Positions 36,001-43,867 of a stretch of 64,000 bases of DNA are shown one piece after another. The stretch is from Methylomonas sp. 11b (lineage in GTDB: Bacteria > Pseudomonadota > Gammaproteobacteria > Methylococcales > Methylomonadaceae): the NCBI RefSeq assembly GCF_000515215.1, contig NZ_KI911557.1:3033741-3097740 (forward strand), read 5' to 3'. Under the pieces are notes generated by a model. The model was not told where the DNA came from. It saw nothing but the letters and a program-made list of their open reading frames with translations, and did not search any database. The position numbers and the translations under genes are program-made. Every line of letters starts with the position of its first letter. Within the stretch, counting starts at the first letter, position 1.

Positions 36001-37683
36001 GACCCGCTCACCCAACTCCCCAATCGCGCCCTGTTTGCCGACCGCTTTGCCCAGGCTATAGCCCACAGCAAAAGGGCCGAATCGTTGCTGGCGGTGTGCT
36101 ATCTGGATTTGGACGGCTTCAAGCAAGTCAACGATAACTTCGGCCACGAGACCGGCGATCAATTATTGGTGGAAGTAGCCAAACGCATCAAGTTAAAGCT
36201 GCGCGAAGGCGACACGGTTTGCCGGCTGGGTGGCGACGAATTTGCATTATTATTCGAAAATCTGCAATCGGTGCAGCAATGCGAAGATGCCTTAACCCGC
36301 ATTCATCAGGCCATGGCCGAACCTTTCGAGTTGGAAAACCGCCATGTGCGGATTGCCGCAAGTAGCGGAGTGACCATCTATCCCCTCGACCTGGAAGATC
36401 CGGATATTCTGTTGCGTCATGCTGACCAAGCGATGTATCAAGCCAAACTGGACGGTCGCAATCGCTATCGAATTTACGATCATTTGTCTGGACAATCGAC
36501 TAGCATCAATCATCGCCCCAGCCGTCTGGAGCAAGCCTTGGCCGAGGTCGGTCAGGCGCTGATGGATAATCAGTTTTGCATGTACTACCAACCCAGGGTC
36601 AATATCAAAACCGGTGAAGTCGTGGGAGCGGAAGCCCTGATCCGCTGGCACCATCCGGAACGCGGTGTGTTGCCGCCGGCCGAATTTCTGCCGATAGTCG
36701 AAAACACCACCTTGGAAATCGACCTGAGCAATTGGGTACTAAGACAAGCATTCAAGCAATTGCAGATCTGGCACGATCTAGGCTTGAATCTGCAAGTTAG
36801 CGTGAACATATCGCCACGCCATCTGCAATGGCCGGATTTCATCAAAACCCTGGAAACCTTGCTGACGGAATACCCGCAAATTCCTTCCAGCCAATTGGAA
36901 TTGGAAGTGTTGGAAAGCAGCGTACTGGAGGATTTGATCTCGGTGGGCGAGACCCTGAAACAATGCTATCACGACCTGGGAGTACCCAGTGCGCTGGACG
37001 ATTTCGGCACCGGTTATTCGTCGCTGGCGCATTTGCGGCATTTGACCATCAACACGGTAAAGATCGATCAAAGTTTTGTACGCAACATGATAGACGACCC
37101 GGATGATATGGCCATTGTCGAAAGCGTGATTGCTTTGGCCAAGGCCTTCAAACGCGAAGCGGTTGCGGAAGGCGTGGAAGATATAGAACACGGCATTTTT
37201 CTGATCGATTTGGGGTGCAGCATCGCCCAAGGTTGCGCCATCGCCGAAGCGATGCCGGCCGACGCGGTGTTGGGTTGGGTCAACAATTATCGCAACCATC
37301 CAGCCTGGACTGATTGCGCCAGGCTTTCGCTGACTAATTGGCAAAACCAATTGGAATTACTGAAACTTCAGCAGCAGTATTGGTTACGCCGTCTGGAACA
37401 ATGTCTGCATCCCCCAGCCGGAAGCAGTCCGCGCTGGCCTATCCTGAACTCAAAAAAATCGCATCTGGGTCGGTGGCTGGAACAGCTCAAACACGAACGC
37501 GGCATCGATGTGCGTTTACTGGAGCAACTGGAGCGGGCGCAATCCCGACAACAAATGCTGGCGGAAAATCTCCAGCGGCATCGGCTGGAAGGCAAGAGCG
37601 GCGATAGCGCAGATTTCAGCCAATTACGCGAAGCCAATCTGCAAATAGTACAGTTACTGGAGCGCCTAGAATCAGCGGCCTAA
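33049..37683 (+). CDS. Membrane GGDEF/EAL sensor with NMT1 and SBP_bac_3 input domains
   Basis: 1544 residues. A signal peptide (1-22) leads to an NMT1/THI5-like binding domain (about 35-270, LQLKWFHQFQFAGYYAA) and a second periplasmic SBP_bac_3 domain (about 344-565). One transmembrane helix (about 575-595) precedes three PAS regions (about 610-722, 729-850, 857-970). The GGDEF domain has the intact active-site motif near 1060 and LDLDGFKQVNDNFGH. The EAL domain has EALIRWHHPE near 1193 and DDFGTGYSSL. The last 130 residues resemble a CZB domain that has lost its zinc ligands. It probably senses a pyrimidine-like or amino-acid-like ligand and changes c-di-GMP. The ligand is not known. Confidence 0.9.
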   Translation: MKKTISGLSAVFFLLFCTSSAADTPTANRPLETVALQLKWFHQFQFAGYYAAIEQGYYAEEGLQVEIRERNPDQDYVEQVASGGAEYGIGDSGIIAQYANGKPIAALAAIFQHDALVLFSKQASGIVSPYEMAGKRIMYDVVGENNAQVRALLAEANLNESRYQKVAETFNNADFIADKVDVMSGYITDRPFSFRAAGIKFNIINPQNYGIDFYGDLLFTSRKELQQHPGRAERFRRASLKGWEYVLSHPDLLIELIQHKYPSKLSPEQLRYEAEETRKLIMPDYIPLGQIEAARLRRVADIYANLKLARPLSDGQLNEFVYGGSKSADLQLNDAERQWLAEHAEIRVGIDRNFPPYEWLDAAGEHQGMIAEHLKLIEQKLGVKFVLIMDKSWQEVLDMAKRGELDMIAGATKTPEREQYLNFTQPYISTPTVIIGDKNSGYINSLQLLTGGRVAIEQGYFVQELLSRDYPGIQLLTAPSVQEALNLLAEGKVDAYIGDAASASYVIKQQGLLNLHIAGQPGYVNETRMAVLKSHPQLLSLLEKALTSISQAEHDAIINRWMGLKVEQGIRIDALLRSAAVVLLALLFFVYWVFRLRKEIKARKRSEADLARLYTNMSLGFALHQVIRDDSGKIVDYRYLDINPAFEKMTGIARDNWIGKTVKQVLPNTEGAWIASFDGLDTSGEPQHFENCVTDLGRWYAIDSYKAGPDRFVVLVQDITARKQTELALKESEERFRISQIYGGVGIWEADLLKNRQFWSEIVTTELGFPHKALHTWNDFLEVVCPEDRALILEATRQHLECGANYDVEYRIQTPSGEKRWMRSVGQVERDGSGKPVRMRGIVHDVSKRKAAEEKLRLSARVFSDAHEGIIITDINASIIDVNAAFTDITGYSREEALGQNPSFLRSGRQAPEFYEAMWEIINQTGHWQGEVWNRRKNGDLYAELLTVSALRDDAGNIINYLGLFSDITESKQQQQALEVLAHFDPLTQLPNRALFADRFAQAIAHSKRAESLLAVCYLDLDGFKQVNDNFGHETGDQLLVEVAKRIKLKLREGDTVCRLGGDEFALLFENLQSVQQCEDALTRIHQAMAEPFELENRHVRIAASSGVTIYPLDLEDPDILLRHADQAMYQAKLDGRNRYRIYDHLSGQSTSINHRPSRLEQALAEVGQALMDNQFCMYYQPRVNIKTGEVVGAEALIRWHHPERGVLPPAEFLPIVENTTLEIDLSNWVLRQAFKQLQIWHDLGLNLQVSVNISPRHLQWPDFIKTLETLLTEYPQIPSSQLELEVLESSVLEDLISVGETLKQCYHDLGVPSALDDFGTGYSSLAHLRHLTINTVKIDQSFVRNMIDDPDDMAIVESVIALAKAFKREAVAEGVEDIEHGIFLIDLGCSIAQGCAIAEAMPADAVLGWVNNYRNHPAWTDCARLSLTNWQNQLELLKLQQQYWLRRLEQCLHPPAGSSPRWPILNSKKSHLGRWLEQLKHERGIDVRLLEQLERAQSRQQMLAENLQRHRLEGKSGDSADFSQLREANLQIVQLLERLESAA

Positions 37684-37861
37684 GCCTATTTTGATCACAT
37701 GCAGCCTTCGTTTGCGGCGATCTGACCTTGGTCTTGCTGTGTTCGGACTTTGTTGCATAATTCCTGCGAAAACCAAACTACCCCTTAGCCCCCCACAAAT
37801 CAGTTAGACAATTTTGGGCATAGCATCCGTGATCGGCCTGCCCAGCTGGGTAACCGCCACC

Positions 37862-37897
37862 AATCGTGAACGATGCGCTTCACGCTGTTCAGCGCTA
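37862..37897. repeat. REP-like palindrome, copy 1
   Basis: The segment CGTGAACGATGCGCTTCACG, followed by CTGTTCAGCGCTACC, matches the palindromes at 39235-39261 and 39377-39404. The left arm GATGCGCT is intact and the right arm AGCGCTAC has diverged. It lies in the gene-poor stretch 37684-38428, whose only other content is the 128-bp tandem repeat and a C-run. Confidence 0.6.
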
Positions 37898-37980
37898 CCT
37901 TGCGTAGTACCTTGACCACGCGCTATTTCTTTGAAATTGGGCGGCACCATCCGGCCTTTCGCGCAAGGCGGGACAGCTTG

Positions 37981-38290
37981 AGAGTGAAGCGATTTGCCGC
38001 GCGCGAACAGCCTTTTGCCCTGCGCGCGAGGTCTTATAGGTTGGGATTTAAACCAATTTGGCTTAGCGGCTTGAGTTTTTACCTGGCGAGCAAAGTTATG
38101 GTGGCTTGCGATTGAAGCAAATTGCCTTGCATGATCGGCTTGTCGGCCTGCACGCAAGCTTGTTCAGGTTTGGGTTTGCACCGATTTGGTTTGCCCGAAT
38201 AGCTTTTTACTTTGCGAGCAAACTTATCGCGGCTTGCGATTAAAGCTATTCGCCTTGCTCGCATGGCTTTTTGGCTTGACGGTATTTCAC
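37981..38290. repeat. Degenerate tandem repeat of 128 bp
   Basis: About two and a half units with period 128. Matching landmarks are TGAAGCGATTTGCC at 37985, TGAAGCAAATTGCC at 38113 and TAAAGCTATTCGCC at 38241. GCGAGCAAAGTTAT at 38086 recurs as GCGAGCAAACTTAT at 38214. Minus-strand reading frames here are low-complexity translations of the repeat (FARQVK and FARKVK) and I do not call them genes. No spacer-like unique segments separate the units, so it is not a CRISPR array. Confidence 0.75.
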
Positions 38291-38382
38291 AACGCTTGGC
38301 GCTTAAGGATAAAAGGTATTCGGCAGGGGCAAAAAGCCTGGCATCAGTAGCGTTGAAACTAAGCGGCCTAGCATTACGGCCG

Positions 38383-38397
38383 CCCCCCCCCCCCCCC
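38383..38397. repeat. Run of 15 cytosines
   Basis: An uninterrupted C15 tract lies 32 bp beyond the stop codon of the minus-strand gene at 38429. It is flanked by GGCCG on one side and GCGCGGCCGG on the other. It could be a slippage-prone tract or a sequencing or assembly artefact. It lies outside every supported coding region. Confidence 0.9.
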
Positions 38398-38428
38398 GCG
38401 CGGCCGGCTGTCAATTCCACCGAAAAGC

Positions 38429-38899
38429 TTAGCCGGCGGCCGGTTCGACTTTGCTCTTGGCACCGCGATTGAAGCGTACCGCCATGGCTTGGCGCAGCGT
38501 CTCCAGCGCCGCGCCCTTGCCGGCGATTTTTAAAGAAGCGTAGGCGTCCAGGCAGAAGCTGTAAATATCGCTGCCCAGCGCCATATCGGTATCGTCGCCG
38601 CGCGCCTGCAAATCTCGCAGTCTATGCAATCTCGGCCGCAGTTGGTCGAGGCTGGTCATGTCCGCTTGCGCCTCGGGCATATTTAGATTGGGCGGAATCG
38701 CCTGAGCGTTTTGTGCGGCCAGCAACATGGTCTGCCGACAGAAAGCTTCGGTTTTATCGCCCATCTTGAGAATATTACGGCGCTGGTCGGGCGAAAGCGA
38801 CGCGAAGCCGACGAAGTGGGTTTCCAAGGTATTTAAAGCCGCGTCGATCTCCGCCAATGCCGCATCGCTGAACGTTAACGATAACAAATTCTGACTCAT
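38429..38899 (-). CDS. Conserved hypothetical protein
   Basis: 156 residues, soluble and mainly helical, with a central LSPDQRRNILKMGDKTEAF motif and DYxxL-like helices near the C-terminus. The LxxLSPEERKxLPKMGDKT pattern is one I associate with a family frequent in Bacteroidetes; no function is known. A good ribosome-binding site (AAAGGAGA) precedes the ATG at 38899. It is isolated between repeat-rich stretches. The 38900-39127 gap holds nothing I can name. Confidence 0.7.
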   Translation of the reverse strand: MSQNLLSLTFSDAALAEIDAALNTLETHFVGFASLSPDQRRNILKMGDKTEAFCRQTMLLAAQNAQAIPPNLNMPEAQADMTSLDQLRPRLHRLRDLQARGDDTDMALGSDIYSFCLDAYASLKIAGKGAALETLRQAMAVRFNRGAKSKVEPAAG

Positions 38900-39127
38900 C
38901 TCAATCTCCTTTCTAGTTGCCGAATACGCGAACCGACAGCGCCGGTCCGTAGAGAAAAAGCGTAGGCTATTTTTCTAAAAAGGAGTGATTGTATATGTTA
39001 GATATTGGCGTTTTTATTCGGCGAAGCTCGTGATCGGGATTGAGTGGAACGGAATCCGGGGTTGAGAGTCACATTTGATGGTTTGTCTTGATTCAGGCCA
39101 TACTTGCTGTGGCCTGAGAGGAAAGGT

Positions 39128-39413
39128 TTAAAGCGGCGAAAACTGCCGGAGGAAGACAATAGTACCAATGGCAAATGCCTAGCCAAAAGCAGGCGTAGCG
39201 TGCGGTGAGTTTACGAATCGCACCATTCGCGAACGATGCGCTTCACGCTGTTCAGCGCATCCTATGGTCCTTAAAGCGGCCAAATCCGCCAGGCGAATAC
39301 AATTATGTCACCGACAAATGCCTAGCCGAAAAAAGGGGGTTGAGCTTAAGAACCGCACCAATCGCGAGAGATGCACTTCATGCTGTTCAGCGCATCCTAT
39401 GGTCCTATTTAAC
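39128..39413. repeat. Two tandem copies of a 143-bp REP-containing repeat
   Basis: Unit 1 spans 39128-39270 and unit 2 spans 39271-39413. Both start TTAAAGCGGC, share CAAATGCCTAGCC and end at CAGCGCATCCTATGGTCC. Each holds a palindrome GATGCGCT-loop-AGCGCATC (39235-39261; one arm base changed in unit 2). The palindrome also occurs at 37862-37897. The frameshifted RAYT gene lies about 85 bp to the right, as expected if such palindromes are its substrates. Confidence 0.8.
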
Positions 39414-39497
39414 CTAGCCTACGCAATAGGCTCGTAGTGATGATGCCCTGCGCATGGGAACGAGGAGTCAGATTTAGTAAGCATTAACAGCATCTTA

Positions 39498-40042
39498 TCA
39501 GCGTACATTATCGCGTTCTCCAAATTCGTCGTAACCATCAAACTCGGCTCCAGCCCAATCCTCCGGCAGTAAACTCTGTCCGACGTAGCGATGAAATGAC
39601 GAGTAAGGCCAATCGGCGACTCGCCGCACCAAACCATGTTTCATCGGATTCCAATGGTAATAATCGATGTGATTAGCGTAATCCCGATCATCGCGAATGG
39701 CGTGTTCCCAGAAGCGTCGCTGCCAGACGCCTCGTTCGCCTTTGGCGGCTCGCACCTTGGAACGCCGCTCGGTGGCGGGCAGTTTTTGCACGAAGCGGAT
39801 TTTGATGGCTTTCCAGCGGTTGGAAAAATCGACGTCGTCCGGCGGCAACGTCCACACGCAGTGCATATGGTCCGGCAACACCACCCAGGCGTCTATGTGA
39901 AAGGGTCGTTCCCGTTTGGTAACTCGCACCGAATCGCGCAGCACGTCGAATGCCGAACCAACGTGTCCAGCCGACGCTCCAGCAAATTCACCGTAAAAAA
40001 ATACGTCCCGCCCGGCACCCGATACCGCCGATAATCCGGCAT
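39498..40042 (-). pseudogene. REP-associated tyrosine transposase (RAYT), frameshifted
   Basis: A Y1/IS200-like transposase that acts on REP palindromes. The normal N-terminus MPDYRRYRVPGGTYFFTVNL starts at the ATG at 40042, but its frame is lost at about 39950. Reading CGGCAT then TCGACGTG, one base appears missing compared with the family pattern RHIDVLRDSV. The second frame continues with the HUH motif in LPDHMHCVW and the tyrosine region IDYYHWNPMKHGLV, down to the stop at 39498. A longer in-frame N-terminus (from 40079) is out-of-frame translation of the same bases. Catalytic residues remain, so the lesion may be recent or a sequencing error. Confidence 0.85.
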
Positions 40043-40156
40043 GTCGCCCCCTTCGTAGTTCCGCCAAATCAGTCGTCAATCAAACAGAAAACCCCAAATC
40101 GTGTCAACAAAAGCCGAATAAAATCAAACAACATTCCAACCAGAAAAGTATCTTTC

Positions 40157-40180
40157 GGCGGAACCGCGATGCGTTCCGCC
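40157..40180. repeat. REP palindrome upstream of the RAYT gene
   Basis: The arms GGCGGAAC (40157-40164) and GTTCCGCC (40173-40180) pair perfectly around CGCGATGC, and TTACGG follows. This is the classical REP shape. It lies 115 bp from the RAYT start. The remainder of 40043-40282 has no other supported feature. Confidence 0.75.
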
Positions 40181-40282
40181 TTACGGCCTTATTGCAGTGG
40201 TATAATTTTTTTTGGTACATATACAGACGCTATCTAATAACTAGTTAGTTTTCTCCACTAGCCATCCAACCACGCCCACGCA

Positions 40283-41338
40283 ATGAACCAACCTCTGCAA
40301 GCTGACAATTCCAACTCCAAATACGTCATCGCTCTGCCCTGCGAACCCGAAAACTTCGCTAGCTTCATTGGAAGCCTACTCGGCAAGCCTCAAACAATCG
40401 CCACATCGGAACGTGGCTCATTCGAGATACGCCGAGAAGACATTGTCAACTCTTACCATCTCCTTGTCCAACGTGTACAACAGCAGAATGAGGGTCAGCT
40501 ACTTCAGTTCACTGTAAGGCTAGTGTTCAATGACGACAGTTCGGTTCTGCTCAATAGCCTCGACGAATTCCTTAGCTACTCGGAAGTTCGCCCTGTGTTT
40601 CCAACACAAGCTCACTTATCATGGGCCTTCATAGTCAAGTTTCAAGATAGATCGCATCCTGAAAAGCAGGACATTGATCTCTCATTCCTCACAAACGGCT
40701 CTGGCGCATTCTTAACCGGAGATGATGTTGAGATCGAGTTTGTCTCAATGCGGGGACTTTCCAGAGGGGGGCTAATTGCGTTTCGTATTCGTCATACTGC
40801 CCGCACATGGGGAGCGGATATCGAGAGCCTCCTTAGCGGTCATGCAAAGCACCTTTTATTGCCTGAAGCCCCAGCACGAAAGTTTGTCCGCAGGAACAGC
40901 GGGAAACTTGCCGCGCTTCTTGCTGTTACCTTCTTCGTGGCCAGCATTGCAGCATGCCTAGTCACTGCCAATCACCTTGCCACGGAACAGTTGAAGGCTG
41001 TAAGTGGACTGATTCAGTCTACTAACGCACTCGACCTTAAGTTAAATAGAATTCTCGAGATGAATGCTGAGGGATTTTGGGGAAAGTACTTTTTCTCAGT
41101 GATGATCTTTATTGTCTTCTCGCTGATTTCAGCAGTTGCTCTCGCGGTATGGACAGAGACATCAGCTGACACTGTCAGGCCAAGCCATCTATTACTTACC
41201 AAGAAGGCGGAACAGAACAAAATTGAATTGGAGAGCCGGTATCGGGTCCGGTGGCTGTCATTTCTTGGATCAGTTGGCGTTAGCATCGCTACTGGAATTG
41301 TCTCAAATATCCTATTCACACATTATTGGGGTAATTAA
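40283..41338 (+). CDS. Hypothetical membrane protein
   Basis: 351 residues. The first 200 residues look soluble, with short strands such as QFTVRLVFNDDSSVLLNSL and IEFVSMRGLSRGGLIAFRI. Three hydrophobic helices follow (about 210-232, 265-288 and 325-345). I do not recognise a family. It sits in the accessory stretch beside the RAYT relic, bounded on the right by a REPIN-like repeat, and codon use differs somewhat from the core genes, suggesting transfer. Its function is unknown. Confidence 0.6.
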   Translation: MNQPLQADNSNSKYVIALPCEPENFASFIGSLLGKPQTIATSERGSFEIRREDIVNSYHLLVQRVQQQNEGQLLQFTVRLVFNDDSSVLLNSLDEFLSYSEVRPVFPTQAHLSWAFIVKFQDRSHPEKQDIDLSFLTNGSGAFLTGDDVEIEFVSMRGLSRGGLIAFRIRHTARTWGADIESLLSGHAKHLLLPEAPARKFVRRNSGKLAALLAVTFFVASIAACLVTANHLATEQLKAVSGLIQSTNALDLKLNRILEMNAEGFWGKYFFSVMIFIVFSLISAVALAVWTETSADTVRPSHLLLTKKAEQNKIELESRYRVRWLSFLGSVGVSIATGIVSNILFTHYWGN

Positions 41339-41402
41339 TTCACTTGTACACAAAACCTAACCACTCGCTGAACCGCACAAGTGACGGCGTGCCAGCCCGC
41401 GT

Positions 41403-41535
41403 AGTTCCGATTAGCGATAGCGTAATCGGAGGAATGTTGACTTCGAAATGTGCGATTACGCAAACTAATCGCACCTTCATTTTGAATGACAGTGAAATGG
41501 TCTTTTACCGGTCACCCCAAATTAAATCTTATCCG
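41403..41535 (+). repeat. REPIN-like repeat, copy B
   Basis: Two opposed palindromes, TCCGATTA-GCGATAGCG-TAATCGGA (41406-41430) and GTGCGATTA-CGCAAAC-TAATCGCAC (41450-41474), are separated by about 20 bp. Beyond them CCCCAAATTAAATCTTAT (41515-41532) is also shared with the inverted copy at 12580-12710. The flanks between 41339 and 41663 otherwise contain no gene that I can support. Confidence 0.75.
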
Positions 41536-41663
41536 GCGACAATACATCGGCTGGCAACCGTGCGATAAACCGCCATTCAGCACAGACTTGAAACTAAAAT
41601 CGGCTTCGAAATAACGCTATGTTTAGCGCAGTTCCCTGGAGCGTTGAGTTAGGCGACAAGTCA

Positions 41664-41692
41664 AAACCAATGGAGTCTGACTCCATTGGTTT
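41664..41692 (-). terminator. Terminator of the small Ala-rich exported protein gene
   Basis: A perfect 13-bp stem (41664-41676 with 41680-41692) with the loop CTG. On the minus strand the second arm ends in TTTT. It begins 11 bp after the stop of the gene at 41704-41982. Confidence 0.88.
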
Positions 41693-41703
41693 CTACACAC
41701 CGA

Positions 41704-41982
41704 TTATTTTTCCTTTTGTACCTCGGCAGGCGCCTTGTTCTCGGCAGGCACTACCGCCTCAGCTGGCATTTGTGCCTCAGCTGCCTTTTTTGCCTCTCTC
41801 TCCACCGCCTTTTTTGCCAACGCGGCCTTCTGATCAGCAGCCTGTCTGGCCGCTACCGACCCGGTTTCTGCCGCAGCCAACAACATTACTGTGTCTGCCT
41901 GGGTTGCCACTGGAGTGAACAGTACTAATAGTGTGCAAAGACATACTGCCAATCTACTTTCTTTTGATTTAATGCTCAACAT
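41704..41982 (-). CDS. Small Ala-rich exported protein
   Basis: 92 residues. A signal peptide (LAVCLCTLLVLFTPVATQA) is followed by about 60 residues rich in Ala, Lys and Glu (KKAVEREAKKAAEAQ), probably one long helix. GAGG lies five bases before the ATG, and a strong terminator follows, which supports a real gene despite low complexity. I recognise no family. It is transcribed in the same direction as glmS but about 50 bp downstream of its stop. Confidence 0.65.
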   Translation of the reverse strand: MLSIKSKESRLAVCLCTLLVLFTPVATQADTVMLLAAAETGSVAARQAADQKAALAKKAVEREAKKAAEAQMPAEAVVPAENKAPAEVQKEK

Positions 41983-42036
41983 AACGACCTCGCTGTAATA
42001 GTTATTCTAGAAGAACCCGTTCCTTCCAATTGTCCG

Positions 42037-43866
42037 CTATTCCACCGTCACCGACTTGGCTAAATTGCGCGGCTGGTCGACGTCGGTGCCTTTCAGCACG
42101 GCGACGTGGTAGGACAGCAGCTGCAACGGTATCGTGTAGACGATGGGCGAGATGATGTTGGCGACGCTGGGCATTTTGACGATTTGCACGTTTTCGTCGC
42201 TGTTTTCCGCCAGTTCTTCATCCATGAATACGATCAACTGGCCGCCACGGGCGCTGACTTCCTGGATGTTGGATTTCAGTTTTTCCAGCAGGTTGTTGTT
42301 GGGCGCCACGGTCACGACCGGCATTTCCGCGTCGATTAACGCCAGCGGGCCGTGTTTCAACTCGCCGGCCGGATAGGCTTCGGCGTGGATATAGGAAATC
42401 TCCTTCAGCTTCAATGCCCCTTCCATCGCGATTGGGTAATGCGTACCGCGACCGAGGAACAGCGCGTTGTGCTTGTCGGCAAAGCGCTGCGACAGTAATT
42501 CGATGGCGTTATCCAGTTTCAGTACTTTTTCGATATTGCCGGGCAGGCTGAACAATTCGGAGACGATTTGGTCTTCCGTTTCCTTGGTCAATGCAAAGCG
42601 GCGGCCGACGGCGATGATCAACATCAACAAAGCCACCAATTGGGTGGTAAAGGCTTTAGTGGAGGCCACACCAATTTCCGGGCCGGCACGGGTCATCATG
42701 ACCAGATCGGATTCGCGCACCAACGAACTTTCCGGTGCGTTGCATATCACCAGCGAATGTTTGACGCCCAGGCGTTTGGCTTCCAATAGCGCAGCCAGTG
42801 TGTCCGCAGTTTCCCCAGATTGGGAAATGGTGACGACCAGGGTATCGGGAGATATAACGGGATTGCGATACCTGAATTCGCTAGCCACTTCTATGGAGCA
42901 TGGCACGCGAGCCAGTTTTTCGAACCAGTAACGAGCCACCAAGCCGGAATGATAGCTAGTGCCGCAAGCCAGAATCTGTACCGATTTGATTTGGTCGAAT
43001 ACTTCGGCGGCGTTATGGCCAAACGCATTGTCCTGCAACCGGTTGTCGATGAAACGGCCTTCCAGCGTTTCCGACACCGCCCAGGCTTGCTCGTAAATTT
43101 CCTTGAGCATGTAGTGGCGGTATTTGCCTTTGTCGACCGAATCGGCTTTTAATTGGCTTTCGACGATAGGGCGTTCAACGCGGTGATCGTTTTCATCATA
43201 AATCACCAGACTGTCGATTTTCAGTTCGGCAATGTCGCCGTCTTCCAGGAAAATGAAGCGCTGGGTAACCGGTAAGAGGGCGGCTATATCGGATGCAATG
43301 AAATATTCGCCGATGCCGACGCCAATCACCAAGGGGCTGCCTTTGCGACAGGCGATCAAGGTATCCGGGCAGTCGATGAATACCACGCCCAGCGCATACG
43401 CACCCCGTAAAGTGGCGACCGTGGCTTTTACCGCGCTTAACAGGCTGTCGGTGGTTTGCAGATCTTCGGCAATTTTATGCACGATGACTTCGGTATCAGT
43501 TTCTGAAGTGAATTCGAAACCGTTCTGTTGCAAGGCCGTACGCAAATGATCGTGATTTTCGATAATACCGTTGTGCACTACCGCCACTTTATCGCGACTA
43601 ACATGGGGGTGAGCGTTGCGGGTGCTGGGTTTGCCGTGGGTGGCCCAGCGCGTATGCGCGATACCGATAGTCCCTTCGATAGGATCGGCGGCGATTAAGG
43701 CTTCCAGCCCTTTAACTTTGCCTAACTCACGTTTTCGGAATATTTCGCCCTGACTGACCACGGCCAAACCGGCTGAGTCGTAGCCGCGATATTCCAGGCG
43801 CTTCAGGCCTTCCAGCAAAATCGGCACGACATTACGCTGTGCAACTCCCGCGACTATCCCACACAT
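42037..43866 (-). CDS. glmS: Glutamine-fructose-6-phosphate aminotransferase (isomerising)
   Basis: Makes glucosamine-6-phosphate, the entry to amino-sugar and peptidoglycan synthesis. The ATG at 43866 is fixed by the catalytic cysteine at residue 2 (MCGIVAGV); the longer frame would bury it. The amidotransferase domain shows RWATHGKP and NGIIENH. Two SIS domains follow (ACGTSYHSG, and later the C-terminal [13 protein letters not shown]). The 609-residue length is normal. It starts one base after the glmU stop, so translation is coupled. No glmS ribozyme is expected in this phylum and none was seen. Confidence 0.97.
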   Translation of the reverse strand: MCGIVAGVAQRNVVPILLEGLKRLEYRGYDSAGLAVVSQGEIFRKRELGKVKGLEALIAADPIEGTIGIAHTRWATHGKPSTRNAHPHVSRDKVAVVHNGIIENHDHLRTALQQNGFEFTSETDTEVIVHKIAEDLQTTDSLLSAVKATVATLRGAYALGVVFIDCPDTLIACRKGSPLVIGVGIGEYFIASDIAALLPVTQRFIFLEDGDIAELKIDSLVIYDENDHRVERPIVESQLKADSVDKGKYRHYMLKEIYEQAWAVSETLEGRFIDNRLQDNAFGHNAAEVFDQIKSVQILACGTSYHSGLVARYWFEKLARVPCSIEVASEFRYRNPVISPDTLVVTISQSGETADTLAALLEAKRLGVKHSLVICNAPESSLVRESDLVMMTRAGPEIGVASTKAFTTQLVALLMLIIAVGRRFALTKETEDQIVSELFSLPGNIEKVLKLDNAIELLSQRFADKHNALFLGRGTHYPIAMEGALKLKEISYIHAEAYPAGELKHGPLALIDAEMPVVTVAPNNNLLEKLKSNIQEVSARGGQLIVFMDEELAENSDENVQIVKMPSVANIISPIVYTIPLQLLSYHVAVLKGTDVDQPRNLAKSVTVE

Positions 43867-43867
43867 A

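Noticed and set aside
37981..38290. Possible CRISPR array
   Set aside because: Units are about 128 bp, degenerate and contiguous, with no constant short repeat and no unique spacers.
37804..38420. Minus-strand frames with repeated FARQVK and FARKVK
   Set aside because: They are translations of the 128-bp tandem repeat and include the C-run; no ribosome-binding site and low-complexity composition.
39419..39637. Minus-strand frame overlapping the RAYT end
   Set aside because: Out of frame with the RAYT motifs and no family resemblance.
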